Of a DNA stretch of 64,000 bases, positions 18,022 through 26,373 are shown one piece after another. Within the stretch, counting starts at the first letter, position 1, and every line of letters begins with the position of its first letter. Made by a program: the position numbers and the translations under genes. The stretch covers positions 62,001 through 126,000 of the forward strand of contig OZ254962.1 in assembly GCA_965276005.1 (NCBI GenBank). Direction: 5' to 3'. The stretch is from G965232465 sp965276005. Its GTDB lineage: Bacteria > Pseudomonadota > Alphaproteobacteria > JAQWUY01. Under the pieces are notes generated by a model. The model was not told the origin of the DNA, made no database searches, and worked only from the letters and a program-made list of their open reading frames with translations.

Positions 18022-18030
18022 GAAAAAACA

Positions 18031-18996
18031 TTGCATAGGCACCGTTTAAAGCATATTTTAGATGAAGCGACCTGTCGTTTGCGGCGGGGCGGGGTTGTTG
18101 TGGTGCCTACAGAAACGGTGTATGGATTGGCGGCGAATGCTACGGATGCGGATGCGGTGTACAAGATTTATGCGATTAAAAACCGTCCACAGGTCAATCC
18201 GTTGATTGCCCATTGTGTCGATATGGACATGGTGGGGCGGTGTGCGGTGGTGTCGCCCATTGCCCGTAAAGTGCTGTGCCACTTTGCCCCCGGACCGATT
18301 ACGGTTGTTTTGCCCCGTATCGATACGCCGGCACATACGGATTTTGCCATTGCGGATGTGGGGTGTGCGGGGTTGGCGACTATTGCTGTTCGCATTCCTG
18401 CCCACCCGATTATGCGGCGGGTTATAGACATGCTAGGCTGTCCCGTGTTTGCCCCTAGTGCCAACATCAGCGGTCGTTTGTCCCCCACTTGCTATGAAGA
18501 CGCAAAACGGGGCTTAAAGGATTGTGGCGAAGACATTTTGGGTATCGATGGGGGCGATTGTGCGTTGGGACTGGAATCGACCATCGTACAGGTTACTGAC
18601 GATGGGCTACACATTTTACGACATGGGTCGATCACCACTGCCGATTTACAACAGTTGGGCGTAAAAGTGGTCGACCACGCTTTGTCCCATACGGAAAATC
18701 CCGTTGCTCCCGGACAGTTAAAAACCCATTATGCCCCGAATATGCCATTGTATATGAATGTAACAGCCCCGCCACCCAATCATGCGTATTTGGGGTTTGG
18801 TGATTGTGGTGGTTGTCATGTGAACCTGTCCATATCTGGGGATGTCATCGAGGCGGGTCGCAACTTGTTTGCCAGCCTGCACAGGCTGAATGACGCCGCC
18901 TACGCCGCCATATCGGTCGCTCCGATCCCCAATACGGGTGTCGGCATAGCCATCAATGATAAATTGACACGGGCAGCGACCAAAAATACCACATAG
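18031..18996 (+). CDS. L-threonylcarbamoyladenylate synthase, Sua5/YwlC type
   Basis: Makes threonylcarbamoyl-AMP from threonine, bicarbonate and ATP for the t6A37 modification of ANN-reading tRNAs. The YrdC domain fills residues 1-200: GGVVVVPTETVYGLAANA, KNRPQVNPLIAHC, TIAVRIPAHPIM and FAPSANISGRLSPT. After the linker PGQLKTHYAP comes the shorter Sua5 domain, so it is of the two-domain form (321 aa). The chosen start is TTG at 18031; no ATG or GTG is near enough to keep the complete domain. Weak initiation through TTG and a repeated leader suggests low or adjustable expression. Confidence 0.9.
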   Translation: MHRHRLKHILDEATCRLRRGGVVVVPTETVYGLAANATDADAVYKIYAIKNRPQVNPLIAHCVDMDMVGRCAVVSPIARKVLCHFAPGPITVVLPRIDTPAHTDFAIADVGCAGLATIAVRIPAHPIMRRVIDMLGCPVFAPSANISGRLSPTCYEDAKRGLKDCGEDILGIDGGDCALGLESTIVQVTDDGLHILRHGSITTADLQQLGVKVVDHALSHTENPVAPGQLKTHYAPNMPLYMNVTAPPPNHAYLGFGDCGGCHVNLSISGDVIEAGRNLFASLHRLNDAAYAAISVAPIPNTGVGIAINDKLTRAATKNTT

Positions 18997-19035
18997 TACT
19001 ATATACACAACATATCAAAAAAGAGGAAAAATAAC

Positions 19036-20205
19036 ATGTTAAAGATTTCTCATCGGGGACAGATGGAGGCGTTTTTGGTAATGGATACATTGGCAAAAGC
19101 AAACGCCATGCAACGACAAGGCACAACAGTATACAGGTTCGAAGCTGGACAACCCGCCTTTTCTGTACCCGCCGCCGCCGCACAAGCGGCAGCCGATTTT
19201 ACCCTAAATGACACTGTAGGCTATACAGATCCGATGGGCATACCGGCGTTACGCCAAGCTGTTAGCGACCACTATAAAACCGTATATGGTGTCGATATTG
19301 ACATAGGACGGATTGTCATTACACCGGGGGCATCGGGGGCGTTTTCACTGGCGTTTTTAGGGTGTTTCGAAGTGGGCGATCGGGTGGCACTTGCCATGCC
19401 GTGTTACCCCAGCTATAAGCGGATTTTAAAGTCTTTTGGCATCGAAGTGGTGCCGATTATGGCAACGCAAGCTGACAAGTACCACCCGACCCCGACATTG
19501 GTCGACGAGATAGTACAACAAGCCCCCCTAGACGGTTTAATTATCGCATCGCCGAGCAATCCCACCGGTACCACTTTGACGCCAGCAGAAAAGACCGATT
19601 TGATAAATCGCTGTAAACACCATAACATTCGTGTGGTATCGGACGAATTGTATCACGGTATCCAATTTGACAACAATACATCTATCACCGCTTGTCAAGT
19701 GGATGAAAACGCTTTGGTGATTAACAGTTTTTCCAAATATTTTTGTATGACCGGCTGGCGTTTGGGGTGGATGATTGTACCACAAGATATGGCGGTAACT
19801 ATTAACAATTTACAATCGAACCTGTTTATTTGTGCCTCTGCCATTAGCCAACATGCGGGTTTAAAAGCCTTCGACTGTAAACACGAACTAGATAGCAATA
19901 TCGACCGATATCGGCAAAATCGTGATTTGTTTGTCGAACGGATGGACAAAATGGGCATCGACAAATTCTCATATCCAAACGGAGGATTTTATCTTTATGC
20001 GGATATTTCCCATTTGACCAACGATTCTGTGGCGTTTACCGATGCGTTATTGGAACAAGGGCATGTATCCACATCGCCGGGGCTGGACTTTGACCCGTAT
20101 CGGGGACATACGACCATACGGTTTTCATATGTGTGTGATACAGCACACGCCACCGCAGGATTAAACGCTTTTGAAAGATTTATCGACACCTACAGCGGGG
20201 CATAG
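19036..20205 (+). CDS. Class I/II PLP-dependent aminotransferase
   Basis: Fold-type I aminotransferase of 389 aa. The PLP-binding lysine is in NSFSKYFCMTGWRLGWM (SxxK followed by the conserved Arg-rich turn), the cofactor Asp-Tyr pair in VVSDELYHGIQFD, and the phosphate loop in TPGASGAFSLAF. The N-terminal FEAGQPAFSVPAA matches the aspartate aminotransferase subgroup I-gamma style. The C-terminal Arg that binds the substrate carboxylate is in TTIRFSYV. It lies 39 bp behind the tsaC-like gene with GAGGAAAAATAAC as ribosome site. The amino acid used cannot be decided. Confidence 0.9.
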   Translation: MLKISHRGQMEAFLVMDTLAKANAMQRQGTTVYRFEAGQPAFSVPAAAAQAAADFTLNDTVGYTDPMGIPALRQAVSDHYKTVYGVDIDIGRIVITPGASGAFSLAFLGCFEVGDRVALAMPCYPSYKRILKSFGIEVVPIMATQADKYHPTPTLVDEIVQQAPLDGLIIASPSNPTGTTLTPAEKTDLINRCKHHNIRVVSDELYHGIQFDNNTSITACQVDENALVINSFSKYFCMTGWRLGWMIVPQDMAVTINNLQSNLFICASAISQHAGLKAFDCKHELDSNIDRYRQNRDLFVERMDKMGIDKFSYPNGGFYLYADISHLTNDSVAFTDALLEQGHVSTSPGLDFDPYRGHTTIRFSYVCDTAHATAGLNAFERFIDTYSGA

Positions 20206-20230
20206 TTCGACAAAAGCAGTGTCCCACTTT

Positions 20231-20362
20231 AGGGAGCTTCGCTCCCCGTGCGTTTAATGTGGATTTTACCGCACTTCGTGCGACAAAATACCACACGCAC
20301 TTCCCGCCGATCGAGCACCACATCGGGCTTACGCCCTCAGCGGTTGCAACCGCTTTTAAAAC
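20231..20362 (+). repeat. Intergenic folded repeat, copy 1
   Basis: About 132 bp, matching 26144-26277 with few substitutions and a 1-bp length difference. It is a chain of four hairpins: GGAGC-ttc-GCTCC; a long interrupted stem with outer arms GTGCGT and ACGCAC enclosing CGCAC-ttc-GTGCG; GGGC-ttac-GCCC; and AGCGGT-tgca-ACCGCT followed by TTTT (20339-20357), the last resembling an intrinsic terminator for the plus strand. It lies between the convergent aminotransferase and TetR genes and fills most of the gap 20206-20382. A short reading frame across it is not taken as a gene. Confidence 0.8.
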
Positions 20363-20382
20363 AATCTCAATGTACAATCATT

Positions 20383-21033
20383 TTATACACCATGCACTAT
20401 AGTGCTGGGGTCTTTTGCCACCATGCGTAAGATAAGTTCTGTGTTAAATCGCAAGCGTTTTTGTAACGATTCATTGCCCATAATGTTGGTCTGTGTCAAG
20501 TAGGACAAAGTGTAGCGATTGGTCAAGTAATGGTAGCTGATACTCTTGATGGTAATGTGCAATTGCTCGATGCACAAGCCTGTACGAAACACGCCCGCCG
20601 CCACTCCTTGTTTGATAATGTCTTCCAGCAATCGGGTCGAATCCGCATGTAATTTTACCAAAATCGGGTGCTTGTTGATACTTTGCCCCTTGTGCAGGTT
20701 TTCACTGTTTATCAAATCCAGATACTCGGGGTGTTTCAAGTAATAAGTCCAGTAAAACGATATAAGCGATTTTAAGTCTTGCACTGGGTCATCTGTATGG
20801 CTACACTGTGCCAGCTCCGTACGGTAAAAATCCTCATACGAATCCCGTACCGCCTCTGAGAACAAATTGTTCTTGTCCTTAAAGTAATAATACAGCATGC
20901 GTTTGTTGATGTTTGCCCGTTCGGCGATAGAATCAATCCGCCCGCCCATCAAACCCAAGCTAGAAAATTCGATCTTGGCAGAATCCAAAATCCTCTTGCG
21001 GGTTACGGCTGCGTCACGATTTTTCACGGTCAT
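20383..21033 (-). CDS. TetR/AcrR-family transcriptional regulator
   Basis: DNA-binding repressor of 216 aa. The N-terminal helix-turn-helix is typical (TRKRILDSAKIEFSSLG, then SIAERANINKRMLYYYFKDK); the rest is the helical ligand-binding and dimer domain, with a C-terminal part resembling the RutR/YcdC-like group. It is divergent from the aldolase gene at 21264, with a dyad in the gap, so it may control itself and that gene. AAAGGATAGG lies in front of the start. The ligand is unknown. Confidence 0.9.
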   Translation of the reverse strand: MTVKNRDAAVTRKRILDSAKIEFSSLGLMGGRIDSIAERANINKRMLYYYFKDKNNLFSEAVRDSYEDFYRTELAQCSHTDDPVQDLKSLISFYWTYYLKHPEYLDLINSENLHKGQSINKHPILVKLHADSTRLLEDIIKQGVAAGVFRTGLCIEQLHITIKSISYHYLTNRYTLSYLTQTNIMGNESLQKRLRFNTELILRMVAKDPSTIVHGV

Positions 21034-21105
21034 CGTATACCTATCCTTTCATGTGGCTTCGTATAAATTTTTATTGTTTTATTAATTAAATGGTTACCTA
21101 CCTTT

Positions 21106-21123
21106 ATGGTGCCATTATACCAT
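21106..21123. promoter_or_regulatory. Inverted repeat between TetR gene and aldolase gene
   Basis: ATGGT-N8-ACCAT, 73 bp before the TetR start. An 8-bp palindrome TTAATTAA sits next to it (21082-21089). Either could be the TetR operator. The remainder of gap 21034-21263 is AT-rich, with no clear promoter of its own. Confidence 0.3.
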
Positions 21124-21263
21124 GAAAACAATGTAAATGCTAGCGGCTTTTATAAAAATTTTTAAGCTACAAAACATATTTTAGGTGTTTTTTGTTTGCT
21201 TTTTTTGTTAGAATATTTTATTCATGATACCAGAATATGATAACACAAACAGGAGGGACACAC

Positions 21264-21920
21264 ATGAAGTTCTTTTTAGACACAGCAGACATTGCAGAAA
21301 TTCACGCATTAAACGAGACGGGGCTTATCGACGGGGTAACGACCAACCCGTCGATAATTGCCAAATCGGGACAAGATTTTTTAACAGCCATTGCTGAAAT
21401 TGCCGATATTATGGGCGACAGGTCGGTTTCTGCGGAGTGTATATCGCTGGATTATGACACCATGCTAGCGGAGGCAAAAAAACTATCGGCAATTGCCAAA
21501 AACATCACCATCAAAGTCCCCCTTACCGTCGATGGATTAAGGGTTTGTAAAGCGTTGACCGATGCCGGTACCACGGTGAATGTAACCTTGTGTTTTTCGC
21601 CCCACCAAGCATTGTTGGCGGCAAAGGCGGGGGCGACTTATATCTCCCCTTTTGTCGGTCGTCATGACGATTGGGGGCGGCAGGGCATGTCGCTTGTCGA
21701 AGAAATTGCCACCATATATGCGAATTATGCTTTCGATACACAAATTCTTGTGGCGTCCGCCCGCCACCAACAGCATATTCTCGATTCGGCATTGCTTGGT
21801 GTGGATGTGATTACCGTACCGCCTAAACTTATTTGGCAAATGTACAAGCACCCATATACAGACTTGGGGATCGAGGCGTTCGTCAAAGATTGGCAACACA
21901 CGGGACAGAGTATTTTGTAA
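21264..21920 (+). CDS. Fructose-6-phosphate aldolase / transaldolase, TalC type
   Basis: Small single-domain transaldolase-family enzyme of 218 aa. Motifs: FLDTADIAEI, GVTTNPSIIAKSG, and the Schiff-base lysine in NITIKVPLT. The family contains both fructose-6-phosphate aldolases and short transaldolases; which one this is depends on a few active-site residues that cannot be judged safely here. ATG 21264 is chosen over 21237 because AGGAGG stands 7 nt before it and the protein starts MKFFLDTAD as in relatives. A TetR gene is divergent upstream and a recombinase gene follows after 23 bp. Confidence 0.92.
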   Translation: MKFFLDTADIAEIHALNETGLIDGVTTNPSIIAKSGQDFLTAIAEIADIMGDRSVSAECISLDYDTMLAEAKKLSAIAKNITIKVPLTVDGLRVCKALTDAGTTVNVTLCFSPHQALLAAKAGATYISPFVGRHDDWGRQGMSLVEEIATIYANYAFDTQILVASARHQQHILDSALLGVDVITVPPKLIWQMYKHPYTDLGIEAFVKDWQHTGQSIL

Positions 21921-21943
21921 CTGCCGTCTGTCTATGCGTCCCC

Positions 21944-22891
21944 ATGATGATAACTGACAAGCTACAACACATATACGACACTTGGTGCGATTATCTTGTG
22001 TATAACAAGGGATATTCTGCCCACACGGGGCGGGCATATGCGGATGATGTGATGGCGTATATGCGTTGTGTGCGTGACCGCTTGGACGGTGCCGTCGACA
22101 TATGCCATATGCACAATATTTCCCATATGGATTTACGCTGTTGGATAGGGGAAATGGATGAAAACGCCCGCTCTCGAGCAACGATTAACCGCCGGGTGTC
22201 CAGTTTAAAGAATTTTTGTCGCTGGTTACAGACCTATCACAATGTGCCGAATACCGCCATATTTTCCATACCGCTCCCCAAGACAAATAACACAGTACCC
22301 CGTGCGTTTGCATCGCAAGATGTGTTCGATATATTGACCGCCATTCGGCAATATGTGTCTGAGTCGAGAGCTGAACAGTGGGTGGGCGTGCGAGATGTGG
22401 CGATACTGGCGATGCTGTATGGGGGTGGCATGCGGATTGCCGAGTGTTTGCATATTACCCTATCCGATTGGCAACAGATGTCGCAAGATATGTTAAGGGT
22501 GTTGGGCAAGGGCAATATATATCGCAAGGTGTACATTTTGCCCAATGTGCAACAGGCGGTGAATCGCTATGTGGCGGTATGCCCGTATAAAATCGCCGCA
22601 CAAGACCCCTTGTTTCGGGGGGCTAGAGGGGGTGTTGTCAATGCGGGCGTGGTACAACGCAGCGTTAGAAATGCTCGAAAATCTCTACACTTGCCCGATA
22701 CCTTAACGCCCCACGCCTTACGCCATTCGTTTGCCACCGCCCTATTGGTATCAGGGGGCGATTTACGCACCATTCAAGAAGCATTAGGACATAAAAGTCT
22801 ATCCAGCACCCAGAGGTACACCGCTATCGACACGGATTACATCCTGTCCGAATTTAGAAAATCCCACCCAAAGAGCCACACCAAAAAATAG
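21944..22891 (+). CDS. Tyrosine recombinase, XerC/XerD family
   Basis: Site-specific recombinase of 315 aa, probably one of the pair that resolves chromosome dimers at dif. The N-terminal SAM-like core-binding domain (YNKGYSAHTGRAYADDV; ATINRRVSSLKNFCRWL) is followed by the catalytic domain with all expected residues: Arg in GGGMRIAECL, Lys in GKGNIYRKV, HALRHSFAT, His in LGHKSLSSTQ and the nucleophile Tyr in RYTAID. The frame is open back to 21833 inside the aldolase gene; ATG 21944 fits the family start. Lack of phage or element genes nearby favours a housekeeping XerC over an integrase. Confidence 0.88.
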   Translation: MMITDKLQHIYDTWCDYLVYNKGYSAHTGRAYADDVMAYMRCVRDRLDGAVDICHMHNISHMDLRCWIGEMDENARSRATINRRVSSLKNFCRWLQTYHNVPNTAIFSIPLPKTNNTVPRAFASQDVFDILTAIRQYVSESRAEQWVGVRDVAILAMLYGGGMRIAECLHITLSDWQQMSQDMLRVLGKGNIYRKVYILPNVQQAVNRYVAVCPYKIAAQDPLFRGARGGVVNAGVVQRSVRNARKSLHLPDTLTPHALRHSFATALLVSGGDLRTIQEALGHKSLSSTQRYTAIDTDYILSEFRKSHPKSHTKK

Positions 22892-22903
22892 AAATAATCC
22901 CCA

Positions 22904-22945
22904 TATCACATGCCTTTTGTAAGGCGGGTGATACGCAGATTTTTT
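22904..22945 (+). terminator. Intrinsic terminator behind xerC-like gene
   Basis: Stem TATCAC/GTGATA (22904-22909 with 22928-22933) continued by GCCTT-ttgt-AAGGC (22912-22925) with a small internal loop, then six T at 22940-22945. The T-run is 6 nt away from the stem, so strength is uncertain. Confidence 0.55.
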
Positions 22946-23004
22946 ATAGAAACCGCACTATATATCTTGCAATAGATACCCCTTCAGTATACAGTGGTAG
23001 CCAT

Positions 23005-23937
23005 ATGATATACCACATGAAAAATATCCATTGGCTGGCATTGTTTTTACTAGGCACTCTGTTTGGCAGTTCGTTTGTGTTTGCGGAAATTTTACTGCAA
23101 TCCTTACTTGTGTATACTATTGTATTTTTGCGTATTGCTGTTGCCGGGGCGATTGTCTTGGTGGGTTTGGTGCTGTATTATCGAGGGCGGATTATATATA
23201 AAGGACAGGTGTTTGGGGTTACGGGCAGACAGTGGCGGGACTTGATGGTGATGGCGGCACTGACCACTATTACCCCGTTTGTGTTTGTGGTCTATGGACA
23301 ACAATTTGTCAGCGGTGGTTTTGCGGCGATTATCAATGCGTTTACGGCTTTTCAAGGGGTGATATTGGCGTCTTTGTTTTTTGCTGATGAGCGGTTGCGA
23401 CTGCATCGGATATTGGGGGTGATACTGGGTATTTGTGGGGTCGTGGTTGCTATTGGTATAGAAGAGATACGGGATCTCGATGCGGATGCTATGGGGGGAT
23501 TGTTTATCCTGATTGGCACCTTTAGTATAGCGTGTAGCTCTGTGTGGGCAAAAAAACGCTTGAGAGGCGTGCCGATTATGGTATCGGTGATGGCGGTACA
23601 TCTGTTTGGGGCATTGGAAATGTTACCGTTTATGGTGGCGTTGCATGCGGATCAGTTTACGCTGATAACACAAACCGTGTTTACACAAGTGGTGTTATAT
23701 GCGATTGTTGCGTCTGTGTGTGCGTTTCCGCTGTATTTTTATTTGATACAAAGTGCTGGTTCGGCAGTTATGCCGTTAAACACTATTATTGTTGTGCCAT
23801 CGGCTATTGTACTCGAATACATATTTTTAGGCGTGCCGGTGGTGCCAAACCAGCTGTATGGATTTATGGTCATTGCTATGGGGCTGTTGGTTTTAGACGG
23901 TCGCATATTGGCAATGCGGACAAGGTGGCAAAAATGA
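23005..23937 (+). CDS. DMT superfamily (EamA) transporter
   Basis: Inner-membrane protein of 310 aa with about ten hydrophobic helices in two EamA halves (first half GTLFGSSFVFAEILL to GICGVVVAIGI; second half GTFSIACSSVWAKKRL to the end). Such carriers export or import amino acids, nucleotides or other metabolites; the substrate cannot be predicted. The start could be ATG 23005 or ATG 23017; no strong ribosome site separates them. Its stop codon overlaps the ATG of a broken second EamA fragment (23934-24089), which suggests a former tandem pair. Confidence 0.88.
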   Translation: MIYHMKNIHWLALFLLGTLFGSSFVFAEILLQSLLVYTIVFLRIAVAGAIVLVGLVLYYRGRIIYKGQVFGVTGRQWRDLMVMAALTTITPFVFVVYGQQFVSGGFAAIINAFTAFQGVILASLFFADERLRLHRILGVILGICGVVVAIGIEEIRDLDADAMGGLFILIGTFSIACSSVWAKKRLRGVPIMVSVMAVHLFGALEMLPFMVALHADQFTLITQTVFTQVVLYAIVASVCAFPLYFYLIQSAGSAVMPLNTIIVVPSAIVLEYIFLGVPVVPNQLYGFMVIAMGLLVLDGRILAMRTRWQK

Positions 23938-24089
23938 CCAATGCGATGTGGGCAAGTATTGTGTCGCTTGGGGTGATATGGGGGGCTGTATTTTTAGGCG
24001 AATAGATAACCGCCGCTCAGCTATGGGGGTTTGTTACGGTTGTATTAGGGCTGATAATTCTAGACGGGCGGGTGTTTAAGTTACATTAA
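23934..24089 (+). pseudogene. Remnant of a second EamA transporter (C-terminal piece, in-frame stop)
   Basis: Translated in one frame this stretch gives TNAMWASIVSLGVIWGAVFLGE, then a TAG (24003-24005), then ITAAQLWGFVTVVLGLIILDG. This is the last-helix region of an EamA protein; the intact neighbour has the similar QLYGFMVIAMGLLVLDGR at its end. Only about 50 codons remain, the stop interrupts the conserved FLGE-x-ITAAQ turn, and the front of the gene is missing. It overlaps the end of the intact EamA gene by 4 bp and the convergent TSUP gene by 9 bp. Read as decay after tandem duplication or replacement. Confidence 0.75.
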
Positions 24090-24842
24090 AACGGTTTTTA
24101 CCACAATGTTCACACCGCTGAGTAACAGCATGACAAAAGCGATGTTGCGTAGGAAACAAGTATTGGTACGGCGGATATATTTTCTGGCTAGTTTTGTCGC
24201 TATATACACGCAGGGCAGACTCAGTGCCGACCATATCAAGATGTCCCATGTAAACCCTTCGTACACGAACACAAAAATCATACGGCTGGGTATCAGTATC
24301 ATCGACGATATAAACAGCACATAGCGAATCATAGATAAACACCACGGCTGCCGATACAACAGATATATCATCGGTGCCACCCCAGCGGTAAACAATCCGG
24401 TTAACACCCCGGTAAAAAAGGCGGTTATATAAAATCCGCTGATGCGGGTACGGCGGGGTAACAATGTGGGCGACATACGCAGGCTAATAGCGGCAAAGAT
24501 GGTAAACACCCCCAAAATCCCATACAATATGCGGTAGCCTGTGGGGGTGTTGGTCAGCACATACAAACCGTATAAACCGATGGCAACACAAAACGGCGAT
24601 AGGACAAAAAACGGCATACACTTTATTTTACGAACGGATATGCCCCCCTGTTTACTGAGAGCAAGGCTGATGTTATACAGGGACAAAAACATAATCAAAA
24701 TGCCCGCCTGATCGATGGTTAAAATATCGAAACTGGCAATTCCCGCCATAACCAACAACCCGAACGCAAATCCGGTACTGGTTTGGATATATGCCCCGAT
24801 AAATACGACAAGCTGTAAAATGATAAACGATAGGGGGGTCAT
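24081..24842 (-). CDS. TSUP (TauE/SafE) family membrane transporter
   Basis: Polytopic membrane protein of 253 aa with about eight helices. TauE/SafE-like features: the N-terminal GAYIQTSTGFAFGLLVMAG and the second-half YITAFFTGVLTGLFTAGVAPMI, the inverted-repeat halves of the family. Members export sulfite, sulfoacetate or other small organic anions. It lies 22 bp behind uxuA on the same strand and is probably co-transcribed, so a link to sugar-acid metabolism is possible, though not shown. No good ribosome site is visible before the ATG, so translation may depend on coupling to uxuA. Confidence 0.85.
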   Translation of the reverse strand: MTPLSFIILQLVVFIGAYIQTSTGFAFGLLVMAGIASFDILTIDQAGILIMFLSLYNISLALSKQGGISVRKIKCMPFFVLSPFCVAIGLYGLYVLTNTPTGYRILYGILGVFTIFAAISLRMSPTLLPRRTRISGFYITAFFTGVLTGLFTAGVAPMIYLLYRQPWCLSMIRYVLFISSMILIPSRMIFVFVYEGFTWDILIWSALSLPCVYIATKLARKYIRRTNTCFLRNIAFVMLLLSGVNIVVKTVLM

Positions 24843-24864
24843 AGGGGGAGGTATTTTCTATACA

Positions 24865-26055
24865 TCAGACCGCATACCCTTTGACCGCCCGCAACGCTTG
24901 TATAATGCCTCGCAACTCTGCCAGCCCCCGTAACCGTCCGATTGCTGAATATCCCGGGTTGTTGCGTTTGCCAATGTCATCGAGCATTTGGTGACCGTGA
25001 TCGGGGCGAAACGCAATGGGCGTATAGGTGGGGGCGGTTTCTTTGCGGCGTTGTTGTTCGCTGAGCAACGCATCGACCACCTGTACCATCGGCACATCTC
25101 CATCTAAATGCGGGGCTTCATGGAAGGATAGGGGATTGTTTTCTCGCCTAGTGGTGCGTAAGTGGGCAAAGTGAATCCGTTCTGCAAAACGATTTGCCAT
25201 AGCCACTACATCATTATCGGCACGCACACCAAACGACCCTGTACAGAATGTTACCCCATTGTTTGTACTGGGGTGGCTGTCGAATATATACTGTATATCA
25301 TCGGCAGTACTAACCACACGGGGCAAGCCAAGCAACGGACGGGGCGGGTCGTCTGGGTGGATACACAGGTTGATACCCAGCGTACAGGCAACCGGGACAA
25401 TCTGTTGTAAAAACGCCCGTAAATGCCGCCGTAAATCATCGGCGGTAAGAGAGTCATACAAGGCAATTTTTTTGCCAATATCGGCAATGGTATAACGGGA
25501 TTCGGATCCGGGCAAACCGGCAATCACATTTTTAATTAAAGTGTCTTTTTGCGATTCGGACAGGGTCGTATACAGGGTACGGATGCGGTCTAAGGCAGCT
25601 GAGTCATAGTCGTTTGCAGCGTTTTTTCGCTGTAACAAATGGATGTCGAACACGCCAAATTTGTCCGCATCGAATCGCAACGCCAACGCCCCATCGGGCA
25701 TGGGATAGGCTAAGTCCGTACGAGTCCAATCGACCACCGGCATAAAGTTATAACACACGGTCGTTATGCCGCACTGTGCCAAGTTGTGCAAGCTGTCTTT
25801 ATAAGCGTCGACATACGATTGAAAACCGGCACTTTGGATTTTGATAGCGTCGTGTACAGGGATAGATTCGACCACCCCCCAATACAAACCGTGTTTTTCA
25901 ATGGTGTGTTGGTGGCTGCGGATGCTGTCCGTGTCCCATACTTCGCCATTAGGGATATGATGTAAAGCGGATACAACCGCCTCCACCCCCGCTTGTCTTA
26001 TATACGACAGGGAAACCGGATCGCTTTGTCCAAACCAACGCCAAGATTGAATCAT
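24865..26055 (-). CDS. uxuA: D-mannonate dehydratase
   Basis: Cytoplasmic TIM-barrel enzyme (396 aa) converting D-mannonate to 2-keto-3-deoxygluconate in glucuronate catabolism, with Mn2+ or Fe2+. Family landmarks: MIQSWRWFGQSDPVSL at the start, SALHHIPNGEVW, NFMPVVDWTRTDL, CIHPDDPPRPLLGLPR with metal ligands, and the end block FRPDHGHQMLDD. GAGAGA precedes the ATG. The other uronate genes (uxaC, uxuB, kdgK) are not in the window. It is followed by the TSUP permease gene. The upstream gap to trmJ holds copy 2 of the folded repeat. Confidence 0.95.
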   Translation of the reverse strand: MIQSWRWFGQSDPVSLSYIRQAGVEAVVSALHHIPNGEVWDTDSIRSHQHTIEKHGLYWGVVESIPVHDAIKIQSAGFQSYVDAYKDSLHNLAQCGITTVCYNFMPVVDWTRTDLAYPMPDGALALRFDADKFGVFDIHLLQRKNAANDYDSAALDRIRTLYTTLSESQKDTLIKNVIAGLPGSESRYTIADIGKKIALYDSLTADDLRRHLRAFLQQIVPVACTLGINLCIHPDDPPRPLLGLPRVVSTADDIQYIFDSHPSTNNGVTFCTGSFGVRADNDVVAMANRFAERIHFAHLRTTRRENNPLSFHEAPHLDGDVPMVQVVDALLSEQQRRKETAPTYTPIAFRPDHGHQMLDDIGKRNNPGYSAIGRLRGLAELRGIIQALRAVKGYAV

Positions 26056-26143
26056 TTGTATATGTCTCTCATAATTAATACTATATAAAATAATGTTATA
26101 TATTGTACTGGTTAATTTTCGCTTGTGGCTTGTTTTGCGAGTC

Positions 26144-26277
26144 TAGGGGGCTCCGCCCCCCGTGCGTATAATGTGGATTTTACCGCACCTCGTGCGACAA
26201 AATACCACACGCACTCCCCCCCCGGCTCTGCACCACATCGGGCTTACGCCCTCAGCGGTTGCAACCGCTTTTGAAAC
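26144..26277 (+). repeat. Intergenic folded repeat, copy 2 (in the 318-bp gap 26056-26373)
   Basis: Second copy of the element at 20231-20362, in the same orientation. Compensating changes are visible: the first hairpin here is GGGGGC-tcc-GCCCCC instead of GGAGC-ttc-GCTCC, and the inner stem CGCAC-ctc-GTGCG differs only in its loop. The GGGC-ttac-GCCC hairpin and AGCGGT-tgca-ACCGCT plus TTTT (26254-26272) are kept exactly. It lies between the divergent uxuA and trmJ genes. The rest of the gap is AT-rich; a promoter for each gene must be there, but none is clear. Confidence 0.8.
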
Positions 26278-26373
26278 ACCTTATAACACATCGGGTAGGG
26301 TATGTGTAAAAAATATTGCATTTTGCCCGTATATATTTTACTATCCGCATGGTTTTACAGATAGGAGAGCACA

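Noticed and set aside
20248..20430. Small open frames across the two folded repeats (also 26162-26377) with similar translations
   Set aside because: The similarity comes from the DNA repeat itself; stems covary without regard to codons, and the frames end at random places outside the repeat.
21944..22891. XerC-like gene as integrase of a mobile island
   Set aside because: No attachment-site repeats, tRNA gene or element genes nearby; the neighbours are metabolic genes.
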